Under the pieces are notes generated by a model. The model had not been told where the DNA came from. It searched no databases and saw only the letters and a program-made list of their open reading frames with translations. A program made the position numbers and the translations under genes. A stretch of 64,000 nucleotides of DNA from Sabellastarte sp. h YS-2021 (taxonomy: Eukaryota; Annelida; Polychaeta; Sabellida; Sabellidae). Each line of letters begins with the position of its first letter. The stretch's first letter is position 1. Below are positions 1-10,683 of this stretch, piece after piece. The stretch covers positions 106,625,793 through 106,689,792 of the forward strand of contig OZ024929.1 in the NCBI GenBank assembly GCA_964017235.1, given 5' to 3'.

Positions 1-1190
1 TGTGCCACCTGTCTGTAAGTAATGATCTCCATTGAATGTGAAGTTCATACTGTGTAATACTAGTTTTAGTAAGTCTAGTATAAAATTGGTGATTGGCGTT
101 TTAGTGGGGTCATTTCTAAGTTTCTCTGCAATTGCTAATATTCCTTCATTGTTTGGAATGTTAGTATATAATGAGGAAACATCTAAGGTGCATAATATTG
201 CACCTTCAGGGATTGGTCCAAGTTCTTTTATCTTTTTAATAAAGTCCTGGGTGTCCCTAATGTATGAATTGGTTTTTGGGACATAATCTTTGATGTGTTC
301 ATCAACTAACTTGCTAATCCTGCTAGTGGGGTGGTTAACAGAACTCCAAATTGGTCTGCCTGGTACATTTTTTTTATGGATTTTTGGTAGCATATAAAAC
401 CTTGCTTCAGTGCAGTTGGCTGGGTTAAGGTGCTCGAAATTGTTATCTGAAATCAAGCCTTTTTCTCTCATTTTAGTGAGTGTTTTGGTCACATTTGTAG
501 CTACTTGATCAGTACAGTCCTGCCCAAGTTTAGTATAGAACTTTGAGTCGCTGAGCTGTCTGTACCCTTCTCTTAAGTAATCAGTGGTGTTCATTACTAC
601 TACTGCTGACCCTTTATCAGCTTTTTTAATTACTATTTCAGGGTTCTCTGAGAGTTCTCTCAGACTACTCATTTGCTCCCGTGTCAGGTTTGGTTTCCTG
701 ATCTTTTTAACTTTACTATTGAGAAGAACAATTTTAAAGGACCTTTGGAAAATTTCCAGGGATTGATGTACCCTGTTAGGTTTCCAAGTGCTCTTATCCA
801 CAAAATTCTTATGTATTTTCTGGTAAGGAGAGGTTTCCTCTTCTAAATTCTCAGCCATGAAATTAATTAAATCTATTTCTTGGTCTGATAAATGATCAAA
901 TTGCTGATTGTCATTGTAGAAATGGAATTTCAAACATAATCTCCTGTGAAATTCCTTAAAGTCTGTCCAAATTTTTGCTTTATTTGGGGGTCCTGGTGTA
1001 GGGCAAAAGGTCAGACCTTTTTCTAGGGCTGACATTTGGTTCTCAGTTAAAGTAATGTCAGACAAGTTTATGACTGTGTGACCCACTAGGCTATCCATAG
1101 TTTTACCTTTAGGTAGGATGCCGGGGGGGCTGTTTGAGCCTCCTCCTTAATTTGATTAAGTATCTCATTTAAGTCAGAAGTTGCCATCAT
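1..1190 (-). CDS. Penelope-like retroelement reverse transcriptase, N-terminal part, runs off the left edge
   Basis: Reading the minus strand, an open frame runs from an ATG at 1098 to base 1 without a stop (366 codons). It contains KKADKGSAVVVMN (about 530-620), RFYMLPKIHKKNVPGRPIW (about 345-405) and LDVSSLYTNIPNNEGI (about 150-200). The last is the Penelope-like element (PLE) reverse transcriptase motif A block with its catalytic Asp. PLEs copy their RNA into DNA and reinsert, usually with a GIY-YIG endonuclease, which would lie beyond the window. An upstream ATG at 1190 opens a frame (MMATSDLNEILNQIKEEAQ) that reaches the main frame only if the C run at about 1123-1131 changes length; as read it hits a TAG. 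The element is therefore either slightly broken or initiates at the inner ATG. The class assignment is firm; whether it is active is unknown. Confidence 0.88.
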
Positions 1191-1204
1191 AATATATGTG
1201 GAAC

Positions 1205-1326
1205 TCCAAATATGATTAAATCTAGCCCCTGAAGTGGAAAAAGCCTATCCGCTATGAGCCTCTATTTTAGGGGGCTCATCCGCTAAGAGCCTCTATATTT
1301 GGAGGCTCATCTGCTTAGAGCCTCCC
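1205..1326. repeat. Left inverted array of GAGCCTC hairpins
   Basis: Two hairpins with GAGCCTC-type arms (1256-1277 and 1287-1308) are separated by ATCCGCTAA, and a third GAGCCTC arm lies at 1317-1323. Read outward on the minus strand, the array continues into GCGGATAGG then TTTTT then CAGGGGC, matching the outward plus-strand sequence at 3155-3250. The two arrays form an imperfect inverted pair around the zinc-finger ORF. They may be the termini of a mobile unit or the shared non-coding end of two inverted Penelope-like copies. Confidence 0.7.
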
Positions 1327-1327
1327 C

Positions 1328-2167
1328 ATGTGGTATACATGCTTCATATGTCATAAAACATATGCCCACAAGTGTAACCTGAAAAGACATATTGACACTT
1401 CCCATATGTTGAGAGTACACAAATGCCAACATTGTAACAAGGAGTATAAAAGAAGGGAGTACCTGAACAGACATTTGAAGACAGCCCACAAGGCGCCTTC
1501 AACAACCTATACTTTCGGCAACATTGCGGATTGTGTAACTACAGACAGTTCCCCAGATGTGACACACACTTTTCAACAAGTTACCACATCTGCTGAGGAT
1601 AGTTGGGATGAAGTTGATGCTTTCCTGGAAAACATTGATTTCCACTCCTCTGAGACACCATATCCAGACTCAGTAAATGCATCTACTCACAATTCAACCT
1701 TGGTTTCTACTAATGTCTGCACCCAAACAGACATGTGCACTCTACCTTCTATCAGGAAACCTATACATATAGGGACCAACACTACCCCAGTTATATGTAA
1801 AGATAAGGCTGTCCAAATGGCACCTATCATGATAGATACTGGGAATTCACCACATGTTCTCATGCTGTCCCCCAAGGAAACCATTCAAGGTTGGGATTGG
1901 CCGGTCACCAGTTCGCCTCATACTCCTTTCCTGGACATCCCCTGCTACTACACAGTGGAATACCAAGAAAGGAGAAGAGCTATGGATCTACCAGAGGCAG
2001 TACCCTATCAAGGTGCAACAGAGGAGGAAGACCCATTCCCCCCATATCTTTCTCCAGAACAACCACAATGGGGAACAGTGACCAACAACACCATCCCTGC
2101 ATTCCAACTCGTAGATTTCCTGGACTCCATCTGCTCCAACATTACTCCTCCAATATGTTTTCACTAA
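1328..2167 (+). CDS. Two-finger C2H2 zinc-finger protein, intronless, possibly element-encoded
   Basis: A 279-residue ORF without introns. Two classical C2H2 fingers sit at the extreme N-terminus: C5-C8-H21-H26 and C33-C36-H49-H54, both with the CX2CX12HX4H spacing and a Tyr at the usual aromatic position. They are Lys/Arg-rich, as expected for nucleic-acid binding. The remaining ~220 residues are acidic, Thr/Ser/Pro-rich and probably disordered, with spaced TQTD, GTNTT and AVQM segments. A possible polyadenylation signal ATTAAA lies at 2317-2322. The ORF starts two bases after a GAGCCTC hairpin array and is divergent from the Penelope-like RT, 137 bp away. I do not recognise a specific orthologue. 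The placement suggests an accessory or captured gene of a mobile unit rather than an ordinary host gene, but this is inference. Confidence 0.7.
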   Translation: MWYTCFICHKTYAHKCNLKRHIDTSHMLRVHKCQHCNKEYKRREYLNRHLKTAHKAPSTTYTFGNIADCVTTDSSPDVTHTFQQVTTSAEDSWDEVDAFLENIDFHSSETPYPDSVNASTHNSTLVSTNVCTQTDMCTLPSIRKPIHIGTNTTPVICKDKAVQMAPIMIDTGNSPHVLMLSPKETIQGWDWPVTSSPHTPFLDIPCYYTVEYQERRRAMDLPEAVPYQGATEEEDPFPPYLSPEQPQWGTVTNNTIPAFQLVDFLDSICSNITPPICFH

Positions 2168-3140
2168 ACATTTTGTAATTTATTTTATGCTGTCAATGTC
2201 TATGCATAAGACTGTTACATTGGATATATATATATACTATGAACTGTAATTAACATAATCCTGTTAGTTTTGTTGTGTTCTAGTTTACAACACTATGTAT
2301 ATATGATTTCTCATGCATTAAATGAGATTTTTTCACTGAAAACCAGTATTTTGTTTTTTTTTCTTTGATATGTTTTTTTCATCAAAATTAAAATTTGTTG
2401 ATAATCTCATATCACAAATTATGCGATCAATATGATATCCAAAAATTAGCCTGGTCAAGTGGCCACCACTATTCCTACTTGACCACTTTGTCCAACACAC
2501 TCTATTTTTGAATGTTGCATTTTTGATGGAATTCACGTTAATTTCCACATATGCACCATTTAGCACTCATGTTAACACCTCTAATTTATGGTCAGGTCCG
2601 ATTTTTACAGATTTAAATCATACACCATTAATGATTGACTGTTCTGTAATATACCCACCATCATCAAGTTCCACTTTTTAGAGACCATGAAATCTCTGAA
2701 GTCAGACTGCTATGCAATCACGCACACGCAATTGAGTAAACCTTCACTCCAACTAGACACTTGAGTGACTGTGCTCTCCCAGTGAAATATACTGGATTGC
2801 AATCAAACCCTCACATACTCAAATTTTGAGACCAATTAAAAGTGTATGAGCACCTTTCTGATTTTGGTATAGGGTTAAATAAGTCCTGGCTACTCCCAAT
2901 TACCCCAAATATTTTAGGTGCAATACTTACCTAAAATTCAAACCTTTATAACCATAAACTGGAATATAGGGTTATTATTTAATAGTAAATGACCAAGTTT
3001 ACTTATAAAGTTAGCTATTAACAGTTATTCTTAACCAAGTTAGGACTATCAAAACCTATCCTGGATTGAGAGCTTTTGAATATAAATTTATTCCCCATTA
3101 TAAAATTAAGAATAATGGTTTTAAAGCAAAAAATGACTTT
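2168..3140. other. Non-coding AT-rich stretch between zinc-finger ORF and right inverted array
   Basis: I see no conserved ORF, RNA gene or tandem repeat here. The first ~170 bases are probably the 3' UTR of the zinc-finger ORF. The rest is AT-rich with stop codons in all frames, apart from small unconvincing ORFs. Confidence 0.5.
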
Positions 3141-3154
3141 TTTCAGGATTTTAT

Positions 3155-3250
3155 CCTCCTGAGCCTCCTATAGAGGCTCTATCCGCCGGATGACGGCTCA
3201 TTTTGACGGCTGAAGGCGGATAGGATTTTTGCACCTTAGGGGCAAAATTG
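3155..3250. repeat. Right inverted array of GAGCCTC hairpins
   Basis: GAGCCTC-CTATA-GAGGCTC forms a perfect 7-bp hairpin at 3161-3179. It is followed by an 8-bp stem TATCCGCC/GGCGGATA that encloses two GACGGCT repeats. The outward plus-strand sequence GGCGGATAGG, TTTTT, AGGGGC mirrors the minus-strand sequence at 1205-1326, so this is the partner of the left array. Confidence 0.7.
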
Positions 3251-3263
3251 GGTAAAATCTTCA

Positions 3264-3328
3264 GCCTCTGATGAGAAAATACAATTAGATTTTCGAAATA
3301 TTGCCAAGCATATTGGTCAATATAAGGC
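3264..3328 (+). ncRNA. Hammerhead ribozyme (type I layout)
   Basis: All parts of the hammerhead fold are present in order. Stem I 5' arm GCCT (3264-3267) is followed by core CTGATGA (3268-3274). Stem II is GAAAAT (3275-3280) paired with ATTTTC (3289-3294), with G10.1-C11.1 and an 8-base loop. Core GAAA is at 3295-3298. Stem III is TATTG (3299-3303) paired with CAATA (3318-3322), extendable by CC/GG with one bulged T. The TA cleavage dinucleotide (U16.1, H17) is at 3323-3324, and stem I 3' arm AGGC is at 3325-3328. Every core base required for cleavage is intact, predicting a cut after 3324. Hammerheads of this kind sit in Penelope-like elements and retrozymes. The nearby PLE gene is on the opposite strand, so its parent element is unclear. 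Confidence 0.85.
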
Positions 3329-3414
3329 AGTAGTTATAGGTAACTGCACTTTAGTCACTGCACATATTACTTTTTAATCTTTATGCAAATTTGTATCCAC
3401 TGAAAAGACAACTC

Positions 3415-4600
3415 ACCAAAGCCCATGAATCATCATTTGACCTTGGAAGGAGGGGCCCAAGCTCAAATCTGAGCACATCAAAAGATTCCTAGCCCATGAT
3501 TTCCTATAGGTTGGTTTCACTTTGCAAATCTCTAGGACCAATAATAAGCAAGTTATAAGCAGTTTTAGGTTTGGATATCCTTGTTTGACCTTGAAGGAGG
3601 CGCCCAAGGTCAAATCCGACCACACTAAAATATTCCCATCCCATGATTTCCTATAGGTTGGTTTACCATCCCAAACCTCTAGGACAAATAATAAGCGAGT
3701 TATAAGCACTTTTAAGTTTGGCTATCCTTGCTTAACCTTAAAGGAGGGATACAAGGTCAAATCTGCCAACCCCAAAAGATTCCCAGCCCATGATTTCCTA
3801 TAGGTTGGTTTACCATCCCAAACCTGTAGGACCAATAATAAGTGAGTTATAAGCACTTTTAAGCTGGCTATCCTTGTTTTACCTTGAAGAAGAGGTCCAA
3901 GGTCAAATCAGACCACATCAAAAGATTCCCAGCCCATGATTTCCTATAGGTTGGTTTGGCATCCCAAACCTCTAGGACCAATAATAAGTGAGTTATAAGC
4001 ACTTTTAAGTTTGGCCATCCTCGTTCGACCTTGAAGGAGAGGTCCAAGGTCAAATATGACCACATCAAAATATTCCCAGCCCATTCCTATAGGTTGGTTT
4101 ATCATCCCAAACCTCCGAGACCAATAATAAACGAGTTATAAACACTTTTACATTTGGGTATCCTCGTTTGACCTTGAAGGAACGGTCGAAAGTCAAATCT
4201 AACCACCCAAAAACATTCCCAGGGCAGGATTTCCTATAGGTTGGTTTACCATCCCAAACCTCTAGGACCAATAATAAGCGAGTTATAAGCACTTTTAAGT
4301 TTGGCTATCCTCGTTTGACCTTGAAGGAGAGGTCCAAGGTCAAATCAGACCATATCAAAAGATTCCCAGCCCATGATTTCCTATTGGTTGGTTTACCATC
4401 CCAAACCTGTAGGACCAATAATAAGCGAGTTATAAGCACTTCTACATTTGGCTATCCTTGTTTGACCTTGAAGGAGGGGTCCAAGATCAAATCTGACCAC
4501 ACCAAAAGATTCCCAGCCCATGATTTCCTATAGGTTGGTTTACCATCCCAAAACTCTAGGACCAATAATAAGGGAGATATCAGCACTTTTTATGACTGAC
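3415..4600 (+). repeat. Tandem array E, about 147-bp unit, ~8 copies
   Basis: The unit runs from TTTGACCTTGAAGGAGG through CAAGGTCAAATC, CCCAGCCCATGATTTCC and ACCAATAATAAG to AGCACTTTTAAGTTTGGC. Unit starts at 3584, 4314 and 4461 give a period of 146-147. ORFs across the array on both strands are repeat translations, not genes. The same unit recurs at 28455-28690, 29855-30665 and, diverged, at 48230-48640. Confidence 0.9.
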
Positions 4601-4935
4601 AAAGAAACGCCTGTGGCGGCCATCTTGTTTTTCAAAATGAGGCCAAAAACATTCCCAGTCAAGATTTTGTAATGAGGAACATACCCTGCAAATTTGAGAT
4701 CTCTACCTATAATATCCTTTTGCTTGAGAGGGGCACCAAAAGTTGTTACTGAAAGTCGAAGAAACGCCCGTGGCAGCCATCTTGTTTTTCAAAATGAGGC
4801 CAAAAATATTCCCAGGCAATATATCCTGCAAATTTGAGAAGGCTAGCTATAATATTTTTTTCGTTAGAGCGGTAACAGTGAAATCTCTACACACTGCATC
4901 GGCGGCAGGCACACTGCATCTCTACACCCCTAACT
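4600..4935 (+). repeat. Non-tandem tail of array E with two CGGCCATCTTG copies
   Basis: Two related ~130-bp segments each carry GGC(G/A)GCCATCTTGTTTTTC and an ATTCCCAG segment. The same tail follows array E at 30690-30990 and partly at 28735-28800, so it is part of the same element. Confidence 0.75.
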
Positions 4936-5385
4936 AATGTTCCTACAAAGTATCAACTTTCTACACCTTACAGTTTCTGAGATATAGCCCGGACAAGATT
5001 TTCAAACTCAAGGTCACTACGGCAAGGTCAAAGGTCAAATCAAGGTCATACTATGACGTTGCATACCTACATCCCCTAACCAATGTCCCTACCATGAATC
5101 AACTTCCTACAACTTATGGGTTCTGAGGTATAGCTCGGAAAAGATTTTCAAACTCAAGGTCACTGCGGTAAGTTCAAAGGTCAAATCAAGGTCACACCAT
5201 GACTGCACACCTACACCACCTAACCAATGTCCCTGCCAAGTATCAACTTCCTACACCATACAGTTTCTGAGATACAGCCCGGACAAACTTTTATCATATG
5301 CCCACCCACGAGCCAACCCATCCGGACACCATGACTGAAAGCAAAACCCCGACAGTCCTTACGGGATGTAAAAATGTAAAACACC
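4936..5385 (+). mobile_element. Degraded 3' part of a family G element (145-bp AGGTCA repeats)
   Basis: About three units contain ATAGCCCGGACAAGATTTT, CAAGGTCAC and AAGGTCAAAGGTCAAATC. The 3' end, ACAGTCC...GGGATGT, is a decayed form of the hairpin that ends intact copies at 24582, 58770 and 61846. Confidence 0.75.
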
Positions 5386-6107
5386 ATGCAGGCACAAACA
5401 CAGGCTGCACTTAATAATCATCGGCTTGATGGTGGAGATAATAAGTCAGCTGGAGTTCTCAACTGCTGACAAGGAACTTATTTAAAAGTCTGGTGGAACT
5501 TGGAAAGTTTAATATTAATGAAAATACCATCTAAAAGTATCTTGTTAGTTTATAAACTAATATCTTGTTCACATGTGCAATAATGTGACTCATTGTTTGG
5601 AAATATAACAAACTAGTTATAATAAAAAATTTTATTTACAATTTTCTACATACGTTGATATACAGGCAAGATATATATACCCATACCTGGATACAACAAT
5701 GTTAATGCCGGCAAACAGGTTCTCTTCTTTGAACAGTCTGGCAGACATAGCTGCAATAATTTAAAACAAGTACATGTACATGGTTTGATTGTCAGTAAGA
5801 CTTGTAGCTCCCAGTGAAATAATCTGTGGCACTTGCAGTGGGAAAATGAAACTGTCCTATGTAACAAGTAGTATAATTTTACAATCAATGCCTAAAAGTA
5901 AATATAGAACACTAACCATTTTTCCACTACCTAGGTATTTTCAGAAAAAGTGATAACAACTGACACTACCAAATCATATGTCGTATTTAAGAAATTCTTA
6001 TTTTGACAACGTGAACAGAAAATTGTTTTCAGTACAAAACAGTCAGAAGTAGAAATATATAAAAATCACAATAATCCAAAAAGTTTTACCCACAGAATAT
6101 ATCAAAA
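5386..6107. other. Non-coding unique sequence
   Basis: AT-rich sequence without recognisable coding, RNA or repeat features. An 80-codon minus-strand ORF at 5646-5888 has no recognisable domain. Confidence 0.45.
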
Positions 6108-6429
6108 AACTAGAAATAGGACGCATCTGTGGCCAGATGCTGGATGTATCCACCGACAAAGGCCAACTAACATAGTTTAGAAGATAAAAAGCATTTTTCG
6201 TTAATAAGCAAGGTGAAAGCACTTTTAAGTTTGGCTACCCTTATTTGACCCTGTAGCAGGGGCCCAAGGTGAAGTCTGACCACATCAAAAGATTCGCAGT
6301 CCATGATTTCGTATAAGTCGTTTTCACATTGCAAACCTCTAGGACCAATAATAAGCAGGAGGGGCCCAAGGTGAAATCTGACCACATGAAAAGATTTGCA
6401 GCCCATGACTTCCTCTAAGTTGTTTTCAT

Positions 6430-7580
6430 AATAATGAGTTATTTGTGAAATACTGGCTATCTGCAATACTTGTAGAGATAATTCGCATTTACTCATTTTG
6501 AGTAGGTGAATAATTAGCTACGGGTCTGAAACTTCACCAAGTGAAAGCTCTCTCCAAAGTAGGCAAATGAGTTATTTGAGAAAAATTGGCTATCTACAAT
6601 ACTTTTAGAGATAATTCGAATTTACTCATTTTCAGTAGGCGAGTAATTACCTACGGGTCTGGAACTTCACCATGTGAAAGCTCTCCCAAAAGTAGATGAA
6701 TGAGTTATTTGATAAAAAATTGGATATCTGCAATACTTTTATAGATAATTAGCATTTACTCATTTTGGGTAGGTGAATAATTAGCTACAGGTCTGAAACT
6801 TCACCAAGTGAAAGGTCTCCCAAAAGTAGGTGAAGGAGTTATTTGACAAAAATTGGCTATCTGGAATACTTTTAGAGATAATTTGCATTAACTCATTTTC
6901 AGCAGGTGAGTAATTACCTACGGGTCTGAAACTTCACCAAGTGAAAGCTCTCCCAAAAGTAGGTGAAGGAGTTATTTGACAAAAATTGGCTATCTGCAAT
7001 ACTTTTAGAGATAATTTGCATTTACTCATTTTGAGTAGGTGAGTAATTACCTACAGGTCTGAAACTTCACCAAGTGAAAGCTCTCCCAAAAGTAGGTGAA
7101 GGAGTTATTTGACAAAAATTGGCTATCTGCAATACTTTTAGAGATAATTTGCATTTACTCATTTTGAGTAGGTGAGTAATTACCTACAGGTCTGAAACTT
7201 CACCAAGTGAAAGCTCTCCCAAAAGTAGGTGAAGGAGTTATTTGACAAAAATTCGCTATCTGCAATACTTTTAGAGATAATTTGCATTTACTCATTTTGA
7301 GTAGGTGAGTAATTACCTACGGGTGTGAAACTTCACCAAGTGAAAGCTCTCCCAAAAGTAGGTGAAGGAGTTATTTGACAAAAATTGGCTATCTGCAATA
7401 CTTTTAGAGATAATTCGCATTTACTCATTTTGAGTAGGTGAGTAATTACCTACAGGTCTGGAACTTCAGCATGTGAAAGCTCTCCCAAAAGTAGGTGAAT
7501 GAGTTATTTAAGAAAAATTTGCTATCTGCAATACTTTTAGACAAAATGCAGAATTACTCATTTTTAGTAGGTAAGTAATT
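6430..7580 (+). repeat. 133-bp tandem array inside family B copy 1
   Basis: Unit marks GAGTTATTTGACAAAAATTG, TACTCATTTTGAGTAGGTGA and CTCTCCCAAAAGTAGGTGA recur. Successive GAGTTATT starts at 6969, 7102 and 7235 give a period of 133. Confidence 0.9.
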
Positions 7581-7699
7581 TAGCCACAGGCCTAATTTAG
7601 ATATAAAGCCTACCAATAGAGTACTGTGGTGCACCCTGTAATATACTTTGCAAACTCGAGAAGGCTAGCTATAATATTTTTTTTTGTTAGAGCGGTAAT

Positions 7700-8870
7700 G
7701 GTGAAATCTCTCTACACACTACGGCTATCCAGTGGATACAATGATTTACTCAACAGTGAGAACCTGAAAGTAGATATTGGTAAGCTATGCCATGACATAG
7801 AGGTCTGCAATTTCACTCTGTTATAGCTGACCAAAAATTATGTGAATAACATATTTAAACAAAATACTGTAAATGTAATAGTTTTCACGTTATAACTGAT
7901 TTACTCAACAGTGATAACGTCAAAGTAGCTATTACTCAGCTATGCAATGAGCTACATGTCTGAATTTTTTCTATGTTATAGCTGACCCAAAATTAGGTGA
8001 ACAACATATTTAAGCAAAATACTGTAAATGCAATAGTTTTCAAGTTACAAGTGATTTACTCAATAGTGACAACCTGAAAATAGCTATTGCTCAGCTATGC
8101 CATGAGCTATAAGTCTGTAATTTCACGACGTTATAGCTGACCCAAAAGTAGGCGAACAACATATTTTAACAAAATACTCCAAATGCACTATTTTTCAAGT
8201 TACAAGTCATTTACTCAACAGTCAGTACCTGAAAATAGCTATTGCTCAGTTGTGCCATGAGCTACAGGTCTGTAATTTCACTATGTTATAGCTGACCCAA
8301 AAGTAGCTGAATAACATATTTACACAAATTTCTGTAAATGCAATACTTTTCCAATTACAACTGATTTACTCAACAGTGTGAACTTCAAAGTAGCTATTAC
8401 TCAGCTATGCAATGAGCCACAGGTCTGGAACTTCACTATGTTATAGCTGACTCCGAAATAGGTGAATAACATATTGAAACAAAATACTCTAAATGTAATA
8501 CTTTTGAAGTTATAAGTAATTTACTCAACAGTGATAACCTAAAAGTAGCTATTACTCAGCTATGCTATGAGCTACAGGTCTGAAATTTTACTATGTTATA
8601 GCTGACATAAAAGTAGCTGAATAACATATTTATACAAAATTCTGTAAATGCAATAGTTTTCAAGTTACAATTGATTTTACTCATGATGGAAGTTACTGAA
8701 AAGCCCAAAAGTAGCTATTACTCACTTAGCTATTGAGACAGACACCCAAGTTACTCACCATGTTGTAGCTATGAAAAAAGTATCTGAATAACATATTTTA
8801 ACAAAATGCTCTAAATGCAACACTTTTTAAGTTATAAGTGATTTAGTGCATGATTTCATGACTTTTAATG
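7700..8870 (+). repeat. 155-bp tandem array inside family B copy 1
   Basis: TTTACTCAACAGT, TAGCTATTACTCAGCTATG and TATGTTATAGCTGAC recur. Starts at 8056, 8211, 8366 and 8521 give a period of exactly 155. The unit also occurs at 31010-32650 and 35200-36330. Confidence 0.9.
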
Positions 8871-9255
8871 CATTTTAGACATTTTTGTCTACCACAGGCC
8901 TAATTTAGACATAAAGCCTACCAAAAAGATAGGGTGGCGAGTCCTCTAGCATACCAAGCCACCTGCCAAATATGAAAGAAATCTGGAAAGAAATGTGGAC
9001 TGTAGGTCGCTAACAAGCAATATTCCACATTTTAGACATTTTTGTCTACCACAGGCCTAATTTAGACATAAAGCCTACCAAAAAGATAGGGTGGCGAGTC
9101 CTCTACCATATCAAGTCACCTGCCAAATATGAAAGAAATCCGGAAAGAAATGTGGACTGTAGGTCGCTAACAAGAAATCTCTGCGGACGCGGACGAGGGC
9201 GCGGACGACGACGATGATGAATCCATAGTATCCCCGCTTCGCGTCGGGGATACAA

Positions 9256-10683
9256 ATATAATTGGTCTAACAATAACTATCCATTACCCAGTTAGCCATC
9301 TACTGTCTGAAGTGCTGTTCTGAATCATTGACAAACTCTTGGATGGACAATAATACAGTGAAATATAATTTCTATTTCATATTTATAGTTTAACTTTTAT
9401 TACAACTGTTACAGATCTAGTATACTAAATGCCATACAAAGCAAATCAACACTGCTGTAAAACTACTACAAAATTGATCATACATGATGTTGTTAAGGTG
9501 GTAGCTTTCACACAGAGACATGTGCACGATACTTTTATAAAACAGACAGTAACTGTTGGGATACATAAATTGGGTTAAATATCACTTTCAGCACACTTTA
9601 TTGGGCATATCATGACATGCAGTGAATTTATTGGAGAAAATGGGTGCATACTGATTGCTCACGATTGTAAACTGTAAACTATCAAGCGACAGTGGGCAAC
9701 TACCAAATACAACTCCAAATGGAATTTGAAACCACAGCCAAGTCTAATACCCACTTCACCACCAGGAGGGCTTTGGTTGTCTCAATAATATAACATAGTT
9801 TTGATTCTACCATATATCACTTGTCAATAAATCCCCCCCCCCCCCCCCAAAAAAAAAAAAAAAATAAATAAATAAAAATAAATTAGCTGTTCTTAAGCAT
9901 GTGATAAAAATAGCCACTCCATTGCTCATTCAAACTGCAAAGTTCATTTCAAAAATCCAAGAAAACATTGAATTAATAATAACCCATCTTTAAGATATAT
10001 CACATACATATACTTATCACCATATCACTTCCACCAGACTGATGAATATATGTAGACATCTGGATATTCAACAAATATTGAACATTCACAAAACTTTTCA
10101 CATTTGTCTTTATTGTAGAAAATATATATCTCCAATTTGCAAACATGTATTGCCAAATAATATGCGAGATGATATGTATGTCAACGCCTGAAAAACCACT
10201 AACTTTATGAAAAACTTACTAACTATCAACATCACTTAGAAGTATCTGAAAACTACTTTCACGACATAAGAATGAAATGAAGTGAACAAGCATTCTATTT
10301 TTTTTGTTTTTTTTGTTTAAATAAGGCTAAAAAATCTGTTGCCAGGCAAAACATAAAGCATTTAGACCGAGTTAACAAAAATCAAGAATAACACAGCATA
10401 CTGGAAAATGAAATTTAAAAAGCTTAAGTTACTGTGCAAATTTTAGTATGTACAAAACTACACATTGTTCACTGTTTACCATTGTTGAAAAATAACACAT
10501 GTACAACTTTAATCAAAATGCTGAATAATCAAAACAAGCACACTAAAGTAGAATGGCTCTTGAATAAACATAGATTGTCTATGTTAATTTAGAGTGTTAT
10601 TTTTTCAACTTGTTAGTTTGACACATTTTTACTTTTAGGTAGAACATGTAGGATAATATTTGCTAGAAGTACATTGACTTATT
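9256..10683. other. Non-coding unique sequence with a C/A homopolymer run
   Basis: I see no gene. A poly-C tract followed by poly-A and (AATA)n lies at about 9832-9885, a typical unstable simple repeat. The rest is AT-rich unique sequence. Confidence 0.5.

Larger units (their letters stand above)
6108..9255 (+). mobile_element. Family B element, copy 1 (Helentron/pearl-like, non-autonomous)
   Basis: The 5' end is AACTAGAAATAGGACGC; the 3' end is the hairpin GTATCCCCGCTTCGCGTCGGGGATAC (9228-9253, described by its arms GTATCCCCG and CGGGGATAC). The 5' segment ATGTATCCACCGAC is complementary, with one mismatch, to the 3' GTCGGGGATAC, giving asymmetric inverted termini. Inside are a piece of unit E (6200-6430), a 133-bp tandem array (6430-7560, ~9 copies), a 155-bp tandem array (7700-8700, ~6 copies) and a ~160-bp dimer (8875-9175). 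No transposase or Rep/helicase is encoded. A near-identical copy lies at 33302-36736. Confidence 0.8.

Noticed and set aside
32-766. Plus-strand ORFs at the left edge
   Set aside because: They are antisense shadows of the Penelope-like reverse transcriptase on the minus strand.
3415-9200. Regularly spaced repeats suggesting a CRISPR array
   Set aside because: Whole 133-155-bp units repeat without short repeats and unique spacers, in a eukaryotic intron-bearing context; these are tandem arrays inside mobile elements.
10030-10050. Second hammerhead candidate at an ACTGATGAA sequence
   Set aside because: No stem II or GAAA core follows.
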